Shown here: positions 8,140 to 15,015 of the stretch, piece after piece
Layout: each line of letters starts with the position of its first letter
Position numbering within the stretch: the stretch's first letter is position 1
DNA from: Bacilli bacterium
Lineage (GTDB): Bacteria > Bacillota_I > Bacilli_A > RFN20 > CAG-826
Direction: 5' to 3'
Assembly: GCA_024408335.1 (NCBI GenBank)
Contig: JAKSVB010000008.1
Location: 1-64,000 of the forward strand
Length of the DNA stretch: 64,000 nucleotides
The notes under the pieces: model-generated
Databases searched by the model: none
What the model saw: the letters and a program-made list of their open reading frames with translations, nothing else
Told to the model about the DNA's origin: nothing
Translations under genes and position numbers: made by a program

Positions 8140-8697
8140 TTAGTGATGGTGATGGTGGCCACAGTCGCAGTCGTCATCATCGCAACCGCAGCTGTGTTCA
8201 AGTTCTTCTTCGTGGCCTGCAAAAGCATCGCCAAGATATATTTGATGTTCGTCGTTATAATCTAAATCAGCACGATCGCGTGGATCGGCTTCTTCGTCAT
8301 CTTCGTAATCTTCATCATCGGCAAAGCCTTCATGAATTTCAGCCATGCCTGTGCCTTCCATGTAACGTGGATATTCTTCATTTACGAATTCGTAATGATG
8401 GGATTCCTCATAGTATTCGAAGATGATCTCAACGTTGATTGAGACTTCCTTAAGGGTTCTAAGGAGATATTCCGCTGCCTTGGATTCAAGGATCTCTGCG
8501 CTTCTTGGGGCACGGACGATAACAACGGTTTGCCAAGATGTTTGTTCGGCACCTTGGTGGAAAATCATGGTTTGTGGTGCTTCAAAATTAACATCATCTT
8601 CCATGACTTCAAAAATTTCAGCGAGATTGCTGGTGTGGGCTCTAGAATAATCACCTACGACGAACTGGTCTAAACCAATAATTGAAATAACGATCAT
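8140..8697 (-). CDS. Uncharacterised acidic protein with Cys/His-rich metal-binding-like tail
   Basis: 185 aa, not recognised. Residues ~1-115 look like a small alpha/beta domain (begins MIVISIIGLDQF). Residues ~125-165 are strongly acidic. The extreme C-terminus is HSCGCDDDDCDCGHHHHH (168-185), four Cys and six His with Asp between, which looks like a nickel, zinc or copper binding tail. It lies where Bacillus has def and fmt, upstream of the rsmB-like gene. RBS AGAGG (8704-8708) is 6 nt before the ATG; an extended -10 (TGG TATAAT on the reverse strand) lies at 8719-8727. It probably starts the transcript that runs through rlmN, prpC, prkC and rpe. Confidence 0.75.
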   Translation of the reverse strand: MIVISIIGLDQFVVGDYSRAHTSNLAEIFEVMEDDVNFEAPQTMIFHQGAEQTSWQTVVIVRAPRSAEILESKAAEYLLRTLKEVSINVEIIFEYYEESHHYEFVNEEYPRYMEGTGMAEIHEGFADDEDYEDDEEADPRDRADLDYNDEHQIYLGDAFAGHEEELEHSCGCDDDDCDCGHHHHH

Positions 8698-8755
8698 ATA
8701 ATTCCTCTATTGGAGGAAATTATACCACTAGATGGGCTCATTAGTATAGATTATG

Positions 8756-10957
8756 TTAGTAATCTAAAGGATCGACATTGACAGAAATATCGATGCCGCC
8801 TAATTTAGTGAATTTTTCAATGAGTTCACGCAGAGGTTTTTCCACTTCTTCTCTCTTCTTGAACTTCAAAAGCAAGTTACGTTTATGCTTGCCATTATTC
8901 ATACTAAAGAAAGGCGTGATTGGGCCTAGCGTTGAGAACGATTCGATGTCAAGGCTTTCGATTTCTCTTTTGAAATCCAAAGAGGCTTGGACTGCTTTTT
9001 CTTCTTTAGAAGAAGAGAATTCCAAAAGAATGAGGTAGAAGTATGGAGGGTAGCCTGTCATCCTTCTTTGTTGCATCTCTTTTAAGTAGAAGGATTTGTA
9101 GTCTTGTTTTGCCCCATAAACTATGGCGTAATGGCCTTTGTTGTATGTTTGGATCATGGCTGCTCCGTCTTTTTTGGAACGACCACTTCTACCTACTGCC
9201 TGAGCGATGAGCTGGAAGGTTCTTTCCGCTGCTCGATAGGTAGGAAGAGATAGCCCGATATCCGCTAAAACGACAGCGGAAAGGGTGACATCAGGGAAAT
9301 CGTGTCCTTTGGCGATCATTTGGGTTCCGACAAGCACGTCGTATTTCCCATCATGGAATTCGCGAAGAATCTTTTCGACGTTTTTGCTTACTTTACCAAT
9401 GTCGCTATCCATTCTGGCAACCCTTGCCTCAGGGAAAAGATCCTCGATTTCTTTGACGACCCTTTCGGTGCCATAACCTATTCTTCTAAGTTGGTGATTG
9501 CCGCAGTCTGGGCATGAGTTTGGATATTGCTCGACAAAGCCACAGTGATGGCATTTGAGCATGCGGTCTTCTTGGTGGAAGGTGAGGTTACCTCCACAAG
9601 ATGGGCAAGTGAAAATATGTCCGCACTTTGGACACTCGATACCAGTCCAATATCCTCTTCTATTGATGAGCAAAAGAACTTGTTCTTTCTTTTCGAGCCT
9701 GCTTCTAATTTCAGTAATGAGAGGAAGGGAAAGTTTTTCTGATTCTTTTGTTAAGTTTTGACGGTCGCTTAAATCGATGATTGATGTAGGAGGAAGGGAT
9801 TTTTGGTTAACGCGATGAGGCATTGAAGCGTAGCCATAAACGCCTTTATCTGCTCTAGCTTTTGATTCAAGCGTTGGGGTGGCACTTCCTAACAAGACTT
9901 TGCAGCCTTCTCTTTTGCCTCTCATGATCGCGACTTCTCTAGCGTGATAATATGGAGAATTGTCTTGTTTATATGATTCGACGTGTTCTTCATCGAGAAT
10001 GATGAGACCGATGTTTTTTAGCGGGGCGAATATAGCGCTTCTAGCGCCTACGACAATCGAGGCATCGCCTTTTGCGATTCTTCGATATTCGTCATATCTT
10101 TCCGCTGGGGTGAGTTCGCTATGGAGGATGGCGACTTTTTGGCCAAAGCGTCTAGAAAAATATTCAACCATTACAGGAGTGAGGTTGATTTCAGGGACTA
10201 ACATAAGAACGCTTTTGCCTTTTGAAAGGATGTTCTCGCTTAGTCTTAGGTATACTTCAGTTTTTCCTGATCCTGTGACGCCTTCAAGAAGGATGACGTC
10301 TTTCTCGGAATTTAGGATTGTGTCATAGGCTTTTTGTTGTTCCTCTGACATCTCGTGAGGTTCTTCTCGTTCTTCTGGCTTGATGACAAATCTCGCCTTC
10401 TCTTTTCTAAAGACCTCTACTCTTCCTGCTTCAATGAGCTTCTTAAGAATGGAGACTGAGCCGCATTCCTTTTTGAGGATTGGTCCATATCCGGCTATGA
10501 GTCTAAGCATTTCTATTTGCTTATCAGTGAGCCCCTTTTCGTCATTTTCCTTTAAACGTACCCATTGTTCGTAGGCAATCTTAGGTCCTTTAAGACTTGA
10601 AAGTTTTGGAGAAAGAGAGATTGGAAGCATGGCTTGCATGACTCCAATGAATGGGGCGAAATAATAATCTGCAACCTCTTTTGCGAGTTCCATCATATTG
10701 TCATCGACAAGAGGTTCTTCATCTATGATGTCTTCTTCTTTGATCTCTTTGAATGAATACCCATATTCCTCTTCAAGCTCTTTGACGCTTCTTTGGGTTT
10801 CTCTGACCGAAAGAACAAACCCCATTAGGAGTTGGGTGTTGAAAGATATTTTGACTCTAAAACGTGGTTCGATTCTTTTTTGACCGAAATACACATATGA
10901 AAAGGTGCGGTCAAGAGACCTTGTTCCATATTCAGTCAAGACATCGATAATCTTCAT
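8756..10957 (-). CDS. priA: Primosomal replication restart helicase PriA
   Basis: 733 aa 3'-5' DNA helicase that loads the replisome at stalled forks. N-terminal DNA-binding domain (IDVLTEYGTRSLDRTFSY), Walker A GVTGSGKTEVYLRL, DEEH box, then the zinc-binding insert with eight cysteines (CPKCGHIFTCPSCGG, CHHCGF, CPDCGN) and helicase motifs V/VI (GTQMIAKGHDFPDVTL, QLIAQAVGRSGR). The start at 10957 has no ribosome binding site; an extended -10 TGT TACAAT (10964-10972) ends 6 nt before the ATG, suggesting a leaderless mRNA. Confidence 0.96.
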   Translation of the reverse strand: MKIIDVLTEYGTRSLDRTFSYVYFGQKRIEPRFRVKISFNTQLLMGFVLSVRETQRSVKELEEEYGYSFKEIKEEDIIDEEPLVDDNMMELAKEVADYYFAPFIGVMQAMLPISLSPKLSSLKGPKIAYEQWVRLKENDEKGLTDKQIEMLRLIAGYGPILKKECGSVSILKKLIEAGRVEVFRKEKARFVIKPEEREEPHEMSEEQQKAYDTILNSEKDVILLEGVTGSGKTEVYLRLSENILSKGKSVLMLVPEINLTPVMVEYFSRRFGQKVAILHSELTPAERYDEYRRIAKGDASIVVGARSAIFAPLKNIGLIILDEEHVESYKQDNSPYYHAREVAIMRGKREGCKVLLGSATPTLESKARADKGVYGYASMPHRVNQKSLPPTSIIDLSDRQNLTKESEKLSLPLITEIRSRLEKKEQVLLLINRRGYWTGIECPKCGHIFTCPSCGGNLTFHQEDRMLKCHHCGFVEQYPNSCPDCGNHQLRRIGYGTERVVKEIEDLFPEARVARMDSDIGKVSKNVEKILREFHDGKYDVLVGTQMIAKGHDFPDVTLSAVVLADIGLSLPTYRAAERTFQLIAQAVGRSGRSKKDGAAMIQTYNKGHYAIVYGAKQDYKSFYLKEMQQRRMTGYPPYFYLILLEFSSSKEEKAVQASLDFKREIESLDIESFSTLGPITPFFSMNNGKHKRNLLLKFKKREEVEKPLRELIEKFTKLGGIDISVNVDPLDY

Positions 10958-10963
10958 GACACT

Positions 10964-10972
10964 ATTGTAACA
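10964..10972 (-). promoter_or_regulatory. Extended -10 element of priA (predicted leaderless)
   Basis: On the reverse strand TGT (10972-10970) TACAAT (10969-10964), then AGTGTC, then ATG (10957). The TGT overlaps the T tract of the gmk terminator. No good -35 can be placed. Confidence 0.5.
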
Positions 10973-10996
10973 AAAAAGAGGCTTTATTGAGCCTCT
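10972..10996 (-). terminator. Intrinsic terminator of gmk
   Basis: Reverse strand AGAGGCT, 6-nt loop, AGCCTCT (10977-10996), followed by six T (10977-10972). The gmk stop codon lies in the loop. Confidence 0.8.
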
Positions 10997-11562
10997 AATT
11001 GTTCTTTGATTATTTTTACTATATCAGCAGCGGCTTGTTCGACGGTGTCATTGGTGACATTGAACATGTAATTGCCCTTTTGTTCCATCTCTTCGCGGGC
11101 TTGGTTAAGTCTACGTTGGATGGTTTCCTCGTCTTCGCTGCAACGGCCTCTGATTCTTCTTTCGAGCTCTTCAAGAGATGGAGGAAGGATGAAGAACGTA
11201 AGGACGCCTTTGTCGCCTTGGACTTTCTTTAAGACGTGTGTTGCTCCATGGACATCGATTTCCATAAGAACATTGTCGCCTGCGGCACGGTGTTCATTGA
11301 TTGGATCGATTGGGGTGCCATATGAATGTCCGACATAGCGGTTCCATTCAAGAAGCTTGCCATTATTCATTAAATCGTCAAATTCGTCTTGGTTAATGAA
11401 CCAATATTCTCTGCCGTGCTTTTCACCTGCTCTCATTTGGCGAGTAGTGACTGAGACCGAGAAATAGAGTTTGAGAGATGGATCTTCCATTACCTTTTGG
11501 CGGATAGTTCCTTTTCCAACCCCTGATGGGCCAGACATGATGATTAGTAAACCTTTTTTCAT
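10984..11562 (-). CDS. gmk: Guanylate kinase
   Basis: 192 aa, normal length. Phosphorylates GMP to GDP with ATP. P-loop MSGPSGVGKGT at the N-terminus; GMP-binding region TTRQMRAGEKHGREYWFI; EIDVHGA; and the lid-region FFILPPSLEELERRIRGRCSE. It lies next to divergent rqcH as in Bacillus. Its promoter TTGTAA (11596-11601), 18 bp, TATAAT (11572-11577) ends only 9 nt before the ATG, so the leader would be 2-3 nt and no Shine-Dalgarno sequence fits. Confidence 0.96.
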   Translation of the reverse strand: MKKGLLIIMSGPSGVGKGTIRQKVMEDPSLKLYFSVSVTTRQMRAGEKHGREYWFINQDEFDDLMNNGKLLEWNRYVGHSYGTPIDPINEHRAAGDNVLMEIDVHGATHVLKKVQGDKGVLTFFILPPSLEELERRIRGRCSEDEETIQRRLNQAREEMEQKGNYMFNVTNDTVEQAAADIVKIIKEQLEAQ

Positions 11563-11571
11563 ATTTGAAAA

Positions 11572-11601
11572 ATTATAATCTTCATAACCTCGTTTTTACA
11601 A
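11572..11601 (-). promoter_or_regulatory. Predicted sigma-A promoter of gmk
   Basis: Reverse strand TTGTAA (11601-11596), 18-bp spacer, TATAAT (11577-11572); the ATG follows 9 nt after the -10 box. Confidence 0.6.
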
Positions 11602-11636
11602 CAACAAAAAGCGAGAAAATCTCGACAGCGACTAAA

Positions 11637-11710
11637 TTGCAAAGGCCCTATAAAATTTTACAATTCAATTAGCAAGTGGGAGGAACATCGTTTCTCTAAT
11701 GTGTTACAAT
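11637..11710 (+). promoter_or_regulatory. Promoter region of rqcH with two candidate promoters
   Basis: Candidate 1: TTGCAA (11637-11642), 16 bp, TACAAT (11659-11664), followed by GGGAGGA at 11678-11684. Candidate 2: extended -10 TGT TACAAT (11702-11710) ending 6 nt before ATG 11717, which would give a leaderless message. Sequence alone does not choose between them. Confidence 0.45.
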
Positions 11711-11716
11711 GTACTC

Positions 11717-13138
11717 ATGAAAGCTTTGACGAAAAAAGATTTGGAAACATACGTCTCCTATTTGGACAAGAATCTCAAAGGCAGACATTTATCTAGCCCA
11801 GTCCTCTATACAGAGAAGGTTTTCTTTTTCCGTTTAAGCGGCTCACCTAATAACAGGTTCGTAATCGCTCTTGATGAAGAAGCGCCTCGCTTATACATGG
11901 CTAATGAAGGGGCAAGCGCGACTAGCGTGGGTTCTCACTTCTTCGATCAGTTTAAGAAAGAACTCATCAATCCGTATATCGAAAGCGTTGAACTCGTTTC
12001 CGAAGACCGCATCGTCAAGATGAACCTCATCGTCATCAATAACGTATTCAAAGAAGAGAAGATCAACTTATACCTTGAACTCTTCCCTCATCACCCAAAC
12101 ATGATCATCACCGACAAGGAAAACAAAATCATCCTTGCCTATAAGCAAAGCAATATCAATGATGAAAGACCAATTGTAAGAGGCCTAATATACGAGACCC
12201 CAAAAACCAATGGGTTTGTAGCAAAAGAAAGCGACTTTAACCCATACGTTTACGAGAAAAACTGTTTGGAGGAAGAAGAGTCTTTAGCCAAAAAACGTAA
12301 GGCAAACAAATTCCTTCCAATCATTAGAAGCCTCAAAAACAGAAAGAAGCTCTTAGAGAGAAAGCTTTTATCCATCGACTCCGATGTCGAAGAAGCAAAG
12401 AAGCATTTGGATGATGGGCAATATGGCGACGCTATATACATGGTCTTTGATGAAATTGCCCCAAAAGCCACTTCAGTCGAATACGAAGGCATGGCCATCA
12501 AGCTCGATCCTTCAAGAAATCCAAGTGAGAATGCTGCCCTTTACTACAAGAAAGCCAAAAAAGCAAAAGCCACAATTAAGGCCGCAACAGAAAACAAAGA
12601 GAGAACCCTCAAGGAATTAGAGGATGTCACATCGTCTTTGACTCAGCTTGAAAACGCAGACGAAGCAGGACTGGAGCTCTTAGCCAAAGAACTCGATCTT
12701 TATAGAGACCCTAAAAAGAAAAAGAGCAGCGACAACTGGAAAGGACTTGGTAGCGATTCACTTCCATATTTTATCGACTATGAAGGGACTAAGATCCTTT
12801 ATGGAAAAAGCTCAAAGCAAAATGATTGCTTGACCTTCCTCTATGGAACAAGTAAGAACCACCTTTGGCTTCACATCATGGGTGATTCAGGTTCTCACAT
12901 CATCATCAAAAAAGATAACCCTACCGAAAAAGAAATCAGAGTTGCTTGCGAAATCGCCTTAATCAATTCTCATAGGGAAGATGGCGAAGTCATGGTCGCG
13001 TTAAGAAAAGACGTAAGAAAAGGAAACGTCCCTGGTCAAGCGGTCGTAAAAACCTTCAAAACGGTACGTATAAACAAGGTTTCAAAAGAAACAAAAGATA
13101 TGGTCTTAAAAGCCACGAAATACAGATTCCAAAAATAA
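11717..13138 (+). CDS. rqcH: RqcH (NFACT family) ribosome quality control protein
   Basis: 473 aa, shorter than the usual ~570. RqcH binds stalled 50S-peptidyl-tRNA and directs alanine tailing of nascent chains. NFACT-N domain at the start, with the conserved Asp-Arg pair at 97-98 (SEDRIVKM), the numbering known from Bacillus RqcH; coiled-coil middle (~195-315); NFACT-R at the C-terminus (LWLHIMGDSGSHIIIKK). ATG 11699 in the same frame would add six residues, but 11717 fits the family start and the numbering. Neighbour of gmk as in Bacillus. Confidence 0.85.
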   Translation: MKALTKKDLETYVSYLDKNLKGRHLSSPVLYTEKVFFFRLSGSPNNRFVIALDEEAPRLYMANEGASATSVGSHFFDQFKKELINPYIESVELVSEDRIVKMNLIVINNVFKEEKINLYLELFPHHPNMIITDKENKIILAYKQSNINDERPIVRGLIYETPKTNGFVAKESDFNPYVYEKNCLEEEESLAKKRKANKFLPIIRSLKNRKKLLERKLLSIDSDVEEAKKHLDDGQYGDAIYMVFDEIAPKATSVEYEGMAIKLDPSRNPSENAALYYKKAKKAKATIKAATENKERTLKELEDVTSSLTQLENADEAGLELLAKELDLYRDPKKKKSSDNWKGLGSDSLPYFIDYEGTKILYGKSSKQNDCLTFLYGTSKNHLWLHIMGDSGSHIIIKKDNPTEKEIRVACEIALINSHREDGEVMVALRKDVRKGNVPGQAVVKTFKTVRINKVSKETKDMVLKATKYRFQK

Positions 13139-13140
13139 GC

Positions 13141-13908
13141 ATGAAAAAGTTAAATTTGTTCTCTCTTCTCCCTCTCTTATGTTTGTCATCATGCGGCAAA
13201 GAGGCTTTTTCATATTCGAAAGTTAACGACTTGACCAAAGACTATTTGCTTTTTAGAAATGATAGAACCGCTTATTGGGGCAAAGAGGTTAAGGCTAATG
13301 ACATCATCTATCGAGCAAGCAAAGGCGAGGGCGTTTTATTTGTTTTCCTTTCAGACACTTGTAGCGCTTGTAACATCGCAAAAACAACATATAAAGAAGC
13401 TCTTAGACCATACGATCTCGATGTTTCTATCATTCTTAATAACACCAATAGCGAGGCGGATGCCATCAATAGCTACGTTGCAAGAAAGGGTATCGAAAAG
13501 AGACTTACTAACCCTGTTATGAGTGGCGCTACCCCTAGCATGTATCTCCTAAATGACAAAGTCCTAACCGAAGTCATCTATGGCACTGAAGAGAATCAAG
13601 AAAAAGACAGCAAGAAAATCAGAAACACCCTTAAGGCATATACCAGCATCACCACGATCTATAGAGCGAAGGAATACGAGTCACTCAAAGACCTTACTTA
13701 TTTCTTCGATAGCAGCGTTTCTAGCGAAATCGATTTCTTTTATGATGTCGTTTTCCCAAAAGCCCTAACAAGTACGCGCGAAATCTCCTATGTCGACATC
13801 AAAGGTTACTCAATGGACGATATCGATTTCATCTCTGGACAAATCGGAGAAAGCGCCCAAGACGGCTTAATCTATAACAAAAAGACGAAATTAGGCGATC
13901 ACTACTGA
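13141..13908 (+). CDS. Thioredoxin-fold lipoprotein with CxxC motif
   Basis: 255 aa. Lipoprotein signal peptide with lipobox LSSC at residues 15-18. The following domain contains SDTCSACN (CSAC, ~76-79) after a hydrophobic strand (VLFVFL) and a cis-Pro-like GATPSMYLL, so it looks like an extracytoplasmic thioredoxin-like protein; the redox substrate is unknown. A C-terminal ~90-residue part is unrecognised. It starts 2 nt after the rqcH stop, so it is probably cotranscribed with it. Confidence 0.78.
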   Translation: MKKLNLFSLLPLLCLSSCGKEAFSYSKVNDLTKDYLLFRNDRTAYWGKEVKANDIIYRASKGEGVLFVFLSDTCSACNIAKTTYKEALRPYDLDVSIILNNTNSEADAINSYVARKGIEKRLTNPVMSGATPSMYLLNDKVLTEVIYGTEENQEKDSKKIRNTLKAYTSITTIYRAKEYESLKDLTYFFDSSVSSEIDFFYDVVFPKALTSTREISYVDIKGYSMDDIDFISGQIGESAQDGLIYNKKTKLGDHY

Positions 13909-14027
13909 ACCTCAAAAGGAATCGAAATCCTTAACAGTTACTTCGCTTAGTTGTTTGTAGCTTAGGCTTGAGTATCAATTTTTGAAAAATTTCTAGCGCT
14001 TCTTTAACGGTACATATTGTAAATATG

Positions 14028-14055
14028 TTGCTTCAGCATCAATTTCGGCTATAAT
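14028..14055 (+). promoter_or_regulatory. Sigma-A promoter ahead of the c-di-GMP riboswitch
   Basis: TTGCTT (14028-14033), 16-bp spacer, perfect TATAAT (14050-14055). The predicted start near 14062 falls at the first base of the aptamer, which fits well. Confidence 0.75.
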
Positions 14056-14061
14056 TTGGCT

Positions 14062-14147
14062 GTAAAAAGCAAACCTAGAGTAATCTAGCGACGCAAAACT
14101 ATAGGGCCCTTCCGGGGCAGCCAGCTGCCATCGTGAGCTGGTTTTTT
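14062..14147 (+). ncRNA. Cyclic di-GMP-I (GEMM-I) riboswitch with expression-platform terminator
   Basis: The conserved GEMM-I elements appear in order: GCAAACC with a GTAA tetraloop closing a TAGA/TCTA helix (14069-14087), GACGCAAA (14090-14097), AGGGCC, then GGCAGCCAGCTGCC (14117-14130). c-di-GMP is sandwiched between the GCAAA-type strand and the AGCCAG region in this class. A terminator hairpin, CCAGCT (14121-14126) with AGCTGG (14136-14141) and six T (14142-14147), shares its left arm with the conserved 3' half of the aptamer, so aptamer and terminator should be mutually exclusive. Ligand binding would then favour readthrough into the gene at 14170 (inference). Confidence 0.88.
14121..14147 (+). 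terminator. Riboswitch-controlled intrinsic terminator
   Basis: Stem CCAGCT / AGCTGG with a 9-nt loop (14121-14141), followed by TTTTTT (14142-14147). Its left arm lies inside the conserved aptamer core. Confidence 0.8.
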
Positions 14148-14169
14148 GTGACTATCAAAGGAGAAGAAA

Positions 14170-15015
14170 ATGGAAAGGAAGTACAAGGTCAAAGCGTTAG
14201 CACTTGTGTGTCTCAACGTTCTTTCGTGTACCACCATGTTCGTCTCCGTTACCGCCGCATGGTTTACCACTGTCAAATCCGCTGAAGCTGCAGCCCAAGT
14301 CTTCAAAACACAAAGCGACGATAGGCTTGATGTATCTTTCGAGATCTATGACTACGACCTCGATAACATGACTGGCAAAGTCGCAACGGATTCAATCACC
14401 AAAGATGATAAAGGAAGAGATGTTTTTGTCTCCAAATTCGCTCTCCCTCAATACGACTCTTTCATTCCAGAAAGAAACACATACAACAACAAGATCCTCA
14501 GAATCGAAATTCTTTCGAAGACGAGTATCGATTCGACTTCTAAATTCTCTTTGAGCATCCCTTGCTCAGGTTCTTTCCTTGACGGCGAGTCCAATGTCAC
14601 AAGGAATATGTCCAACATCATCGGTTTCAAGTACTTCTTCAAGCATGAGCTCCCAAACCCAGCTTCTTTGAACGAATCATCTCCAGACTCAATATATGCT
14701 GGAGCGTATAGAGTCTTTAATGGCATCGAAGAATCTAGAAGTTATGTCACCATTAACGATGAACCTAATGGCAGCAAAACCGGAGGCAAGATCCAAGAAA
14801 ACGCCATACTTTTCGATGAGTTAGATCTTGATGAGAATGCCTCGGATGCAGTCACTGTCATGTATCTTGAATACTTCTATAAGGAAGACCTCGTTGATTA
14901 TTACTTCGACCACTCAACAGATAAGAAAGCGACCGCAGATGATCTTGCATCGTATTCGGTTTCTTTTGCTTGCGATATCGTAAAGCTTCAATTCAATGTA
15001 GGAGGTAATGACTAA
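14170..15015 (+). CDS. Secreted protein with SipW-type signal (TasA/CalY-like candidate)
   Basis: 281 aa. The N-terminus has a hydrophobic segment (residues ~8-31) ending in TAAWFTT, which matches the SipW-cognate signal peptide motif (xxTxAWFT/S) of TasA/CalY-type matrix proteins. The rest is a probable beta-rich extracellular domain without recognised motifs. RBS AAAGGAG at 14157-14163, 6 nt before the ATG. It is the first gene after the c-di-GMP riboswitch and overlaps the next gene by one base (TAATG). A biofilm-fibre or surface role is inferred from signal type and regulation, not from sequence identity. Confidence 0.75.
   Translation: MERKYKVKALALVCLNVLSCTTMFVSVTAAWFTTVKSAEAAAQVFKTQSDDRLDVSFEIYDYDLDNMTGKVATDSITKDDKGRDVFVSKFALPQYDSFIPERNTYNNKILRIEILSKTSIDSTSKFSLSIPCSGSFLDGESNVTRNMSNIIGFKYFFKHELPNPASLNESSPDSIYAGAYRVFNGIEESRSYVTINDEPNGSKTGGKIQENAILFDELDLDENASDAVTVMYLEYFYKEDLVDYYFDHSTDKKATADDLASYSVSFACDIVKLQFNVGGND

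Noticed and set aside
8704..8718. Hairpin TTCCTC/GAGGAA hiding the ribosome binding site of the 185-aa gene
   Set aside because: The predicted start site (~8712) lies inside the loop side, so the left arm would not be transcribed.
13916..13932. Hairpin AAGGA/TCCTT after the thioredoxin-like lipoprotein as terminator
   Set aside because: Only five base pairs and no T tract follows.
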